Source: JABMOW01 sp964409335 (GTDB lineage Bacteria; Fidelibacterota; Marinisomatia; SCGC-AAA003-L08; JACNLC01). From it: a stretch of 64,000 nt of DNA. A program made the position numbers and the translations under genes. Shown in pieces: positions 63,345-64,000 of the stretch. Numbering within the stretch: position 1 is the stretch's first letter; every line of letters starts with the position of its first letter. The notes below the pieces were generated by a model. That model saw nothing but the letters and a program-made list of their open reading frames with translations. It was not told the origin of the DNA and did no database searches. The stretch is from the NCBI GenBank assembly GCA_964409335.1, contig CAYPCW010000002.1:1-64000 (forward strand), written 5' to 3'.

Positions 63345-64000
63345 ATGGACTCCCTTCATTCCCTCATATCCCGATATGGCGAGCCTGACGCGCTTATTGA
63401 TCATCACGATCCACACTCAAATCGATATGCTATCTGGGGGTGGGATGATGTGTTTGTCATACCGGATACTGAACAATCCGTCGCAGGATTAATATCCGGA
63501 TATGACGGGGTGAATTCTCTTCAAGGCAGGCTGGACCTTTGGAAAAACCATTCGGAAAAAATTTCTGCAGTGGGCTGGGTAAGTTATGATGCAAAAAATA
63601 TTTTTTACCCCAACATACCGTTTAAAAAAACGGATGGTGAAATTCCCGTGATGTGGTTTGGAAAGCCCGGCATTGTCAAAGCGTATTCGTTGGATGAAGA
63701 TGTAGATGAGCGTCCCGAATCCCGGTCCGGACTGCAGGTGATCCCCGATCAGATCTCAGTAGAAACATATTTCAGAGATTTATCCACCATCCGGACTAAT
63801 CTTGAGCAGGGGAATGTGTACCAGGTGAATTACACATTTCCCAGGAAATTCAAAGTAACTGAGAATCCTTTTGATTTGTATTTAAATTTGAGAAAATCAG
63901 CCCGTCCGGCAAACGGAATGTTCATCAGAACCGATGGACTTTCAATATTATCCTTGTCGCCGGAACGATTTATCAGGACCACCGGAAGGCATATTGAGAC
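63345..64000 (+). CDS. pabB: Aminodeoxychorismate/anthranilate synthase component I (partial, right edge)
   Basis: The first 218 codons are present. The N-terminal ligand region is ordinary. The chorismate-binding part begins with the motif TNLEQGNVYQVNYTFPRKF, matching the I-x-x-G-x-x-Y-Q-V-N-L-T signature, and LSPERFIRT, matching SPE-x-F. PabB makes 4-amino-4-deoxychorismate for folate; TrpE is the near relative. The NxxYQVNY form fits pabB better, but the C-terminus needed to decide is outside. Start ATG at 63345, one base past the previous stop codon's end. Confidence 0.85.
   Translation, partial: MDSLHSLISRYGEPDALIDHHDPHSNRYAIWGWDDVFVIPDTEQSVAGLISGYDGVNSLQGRLDLWKNHSEKISAVGWVSYDAKNIFYPNIPFKKTDGEIPVMWFGKPGIVKAYSLDEDVDERPESRSGLQVIPDQISVETYFRDLSTIRTNLEQGNVYQVNYTFPRKFKVTENPFDLYLNLRKSARPANGMFIRTDGLSILSLSPERFIRTTGRHIE

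Noticed and set aside
1..64000. tRNA, rRNA, CRISPR, prophage or insertion-sequence features
   Set aside because: No cloverleaf arm signatures, regular spaced repeats, transposase motifs or phage genes were noticed on reading; a covariance-model scan was not possible.

Overview
The window is a gene-dense piece of a Gram-negative bacterial chromosome with short intergenic gaps. No tRNA, rRNA, insertion sequence, phage gene or CRISPR array was recognised. Outer-membrane proteins, lipoproteins, a dockerin, lamin-tail (LTD) domains, a FlgD-like C-terminal domain and a TGS-type nucleoside kinase suggest an uncultured lineage of the FCB group (Neomarinimicrobiota/Calditrichota-like). That assignment is inference from gene content, because there is no rRNA to test it.

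Layout. 1-5965 (minus strand) is one reading frame, open to the left edge, that encodes an AddA-like helicase-nuclease fused directly to an AddB-like nuclease subunit. 6264-16528 (minus) is a copper/silver resistance operon. It holds a CusCBA-type RND efflux pump and several periplasmic or membrane proteins rich in Cys, His and Met: tandem HMA domains, HMBD domains, a DUF2231-like protein, an Ig-like lipoprotein and a Cys-rich small protein. 16633-18726 is a ClC chloride transporter with CBS and TrkA-C domains. 18924-23894 (plus) is a TetR - MMPL/RND - LolA-like - outer-membrane-protein operon, probably for moving a lipid or other hydrophobic compound to the cell surface.

23953-30517 (minus) holds metabolic and proteolytic genes, including dapF and a pair of M16 peptidases. 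30877-38423 (plus) runs ruvB, queA, ispF, a secreted CotH-LTD-dockerin protein, a VanY-like carboxypeptidase and a beta-CASP RNase-like protein. 38674-49428 is a mixed-strand block of housekeeping genes: yqgE, sfsA, an Eis-like acetyltransferase, a nucleoside kinase, pcm, mobA, radC, a cystathionine synthase/lyase and secA.

49620-55948 (plus) is a signalling region: an NtrC-type regulator, a degenerate histidine kinase that looks like a phosphotransferase, a ZU5-like lipoprotein, a TPR protein and a hybrid histidine kinase. 55990-61198 holds a class III aminotransferase, a DUF6206-like protein, a C69 peptidase and an LTD-repeat secreted protein. The window ends with an outer-membrane-like protein, an unknown protein that resembles a degenerate DHH domain, and the start of a pabB-like gene.

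The strongest candidates for something undescribed are the single-chain AddA-AddB, the repeated HMA + TPADxxAYHxLxGCC copper module, and the ChpT/Spo0B-like protein lying between an NtrC regulator and a palindromic site.
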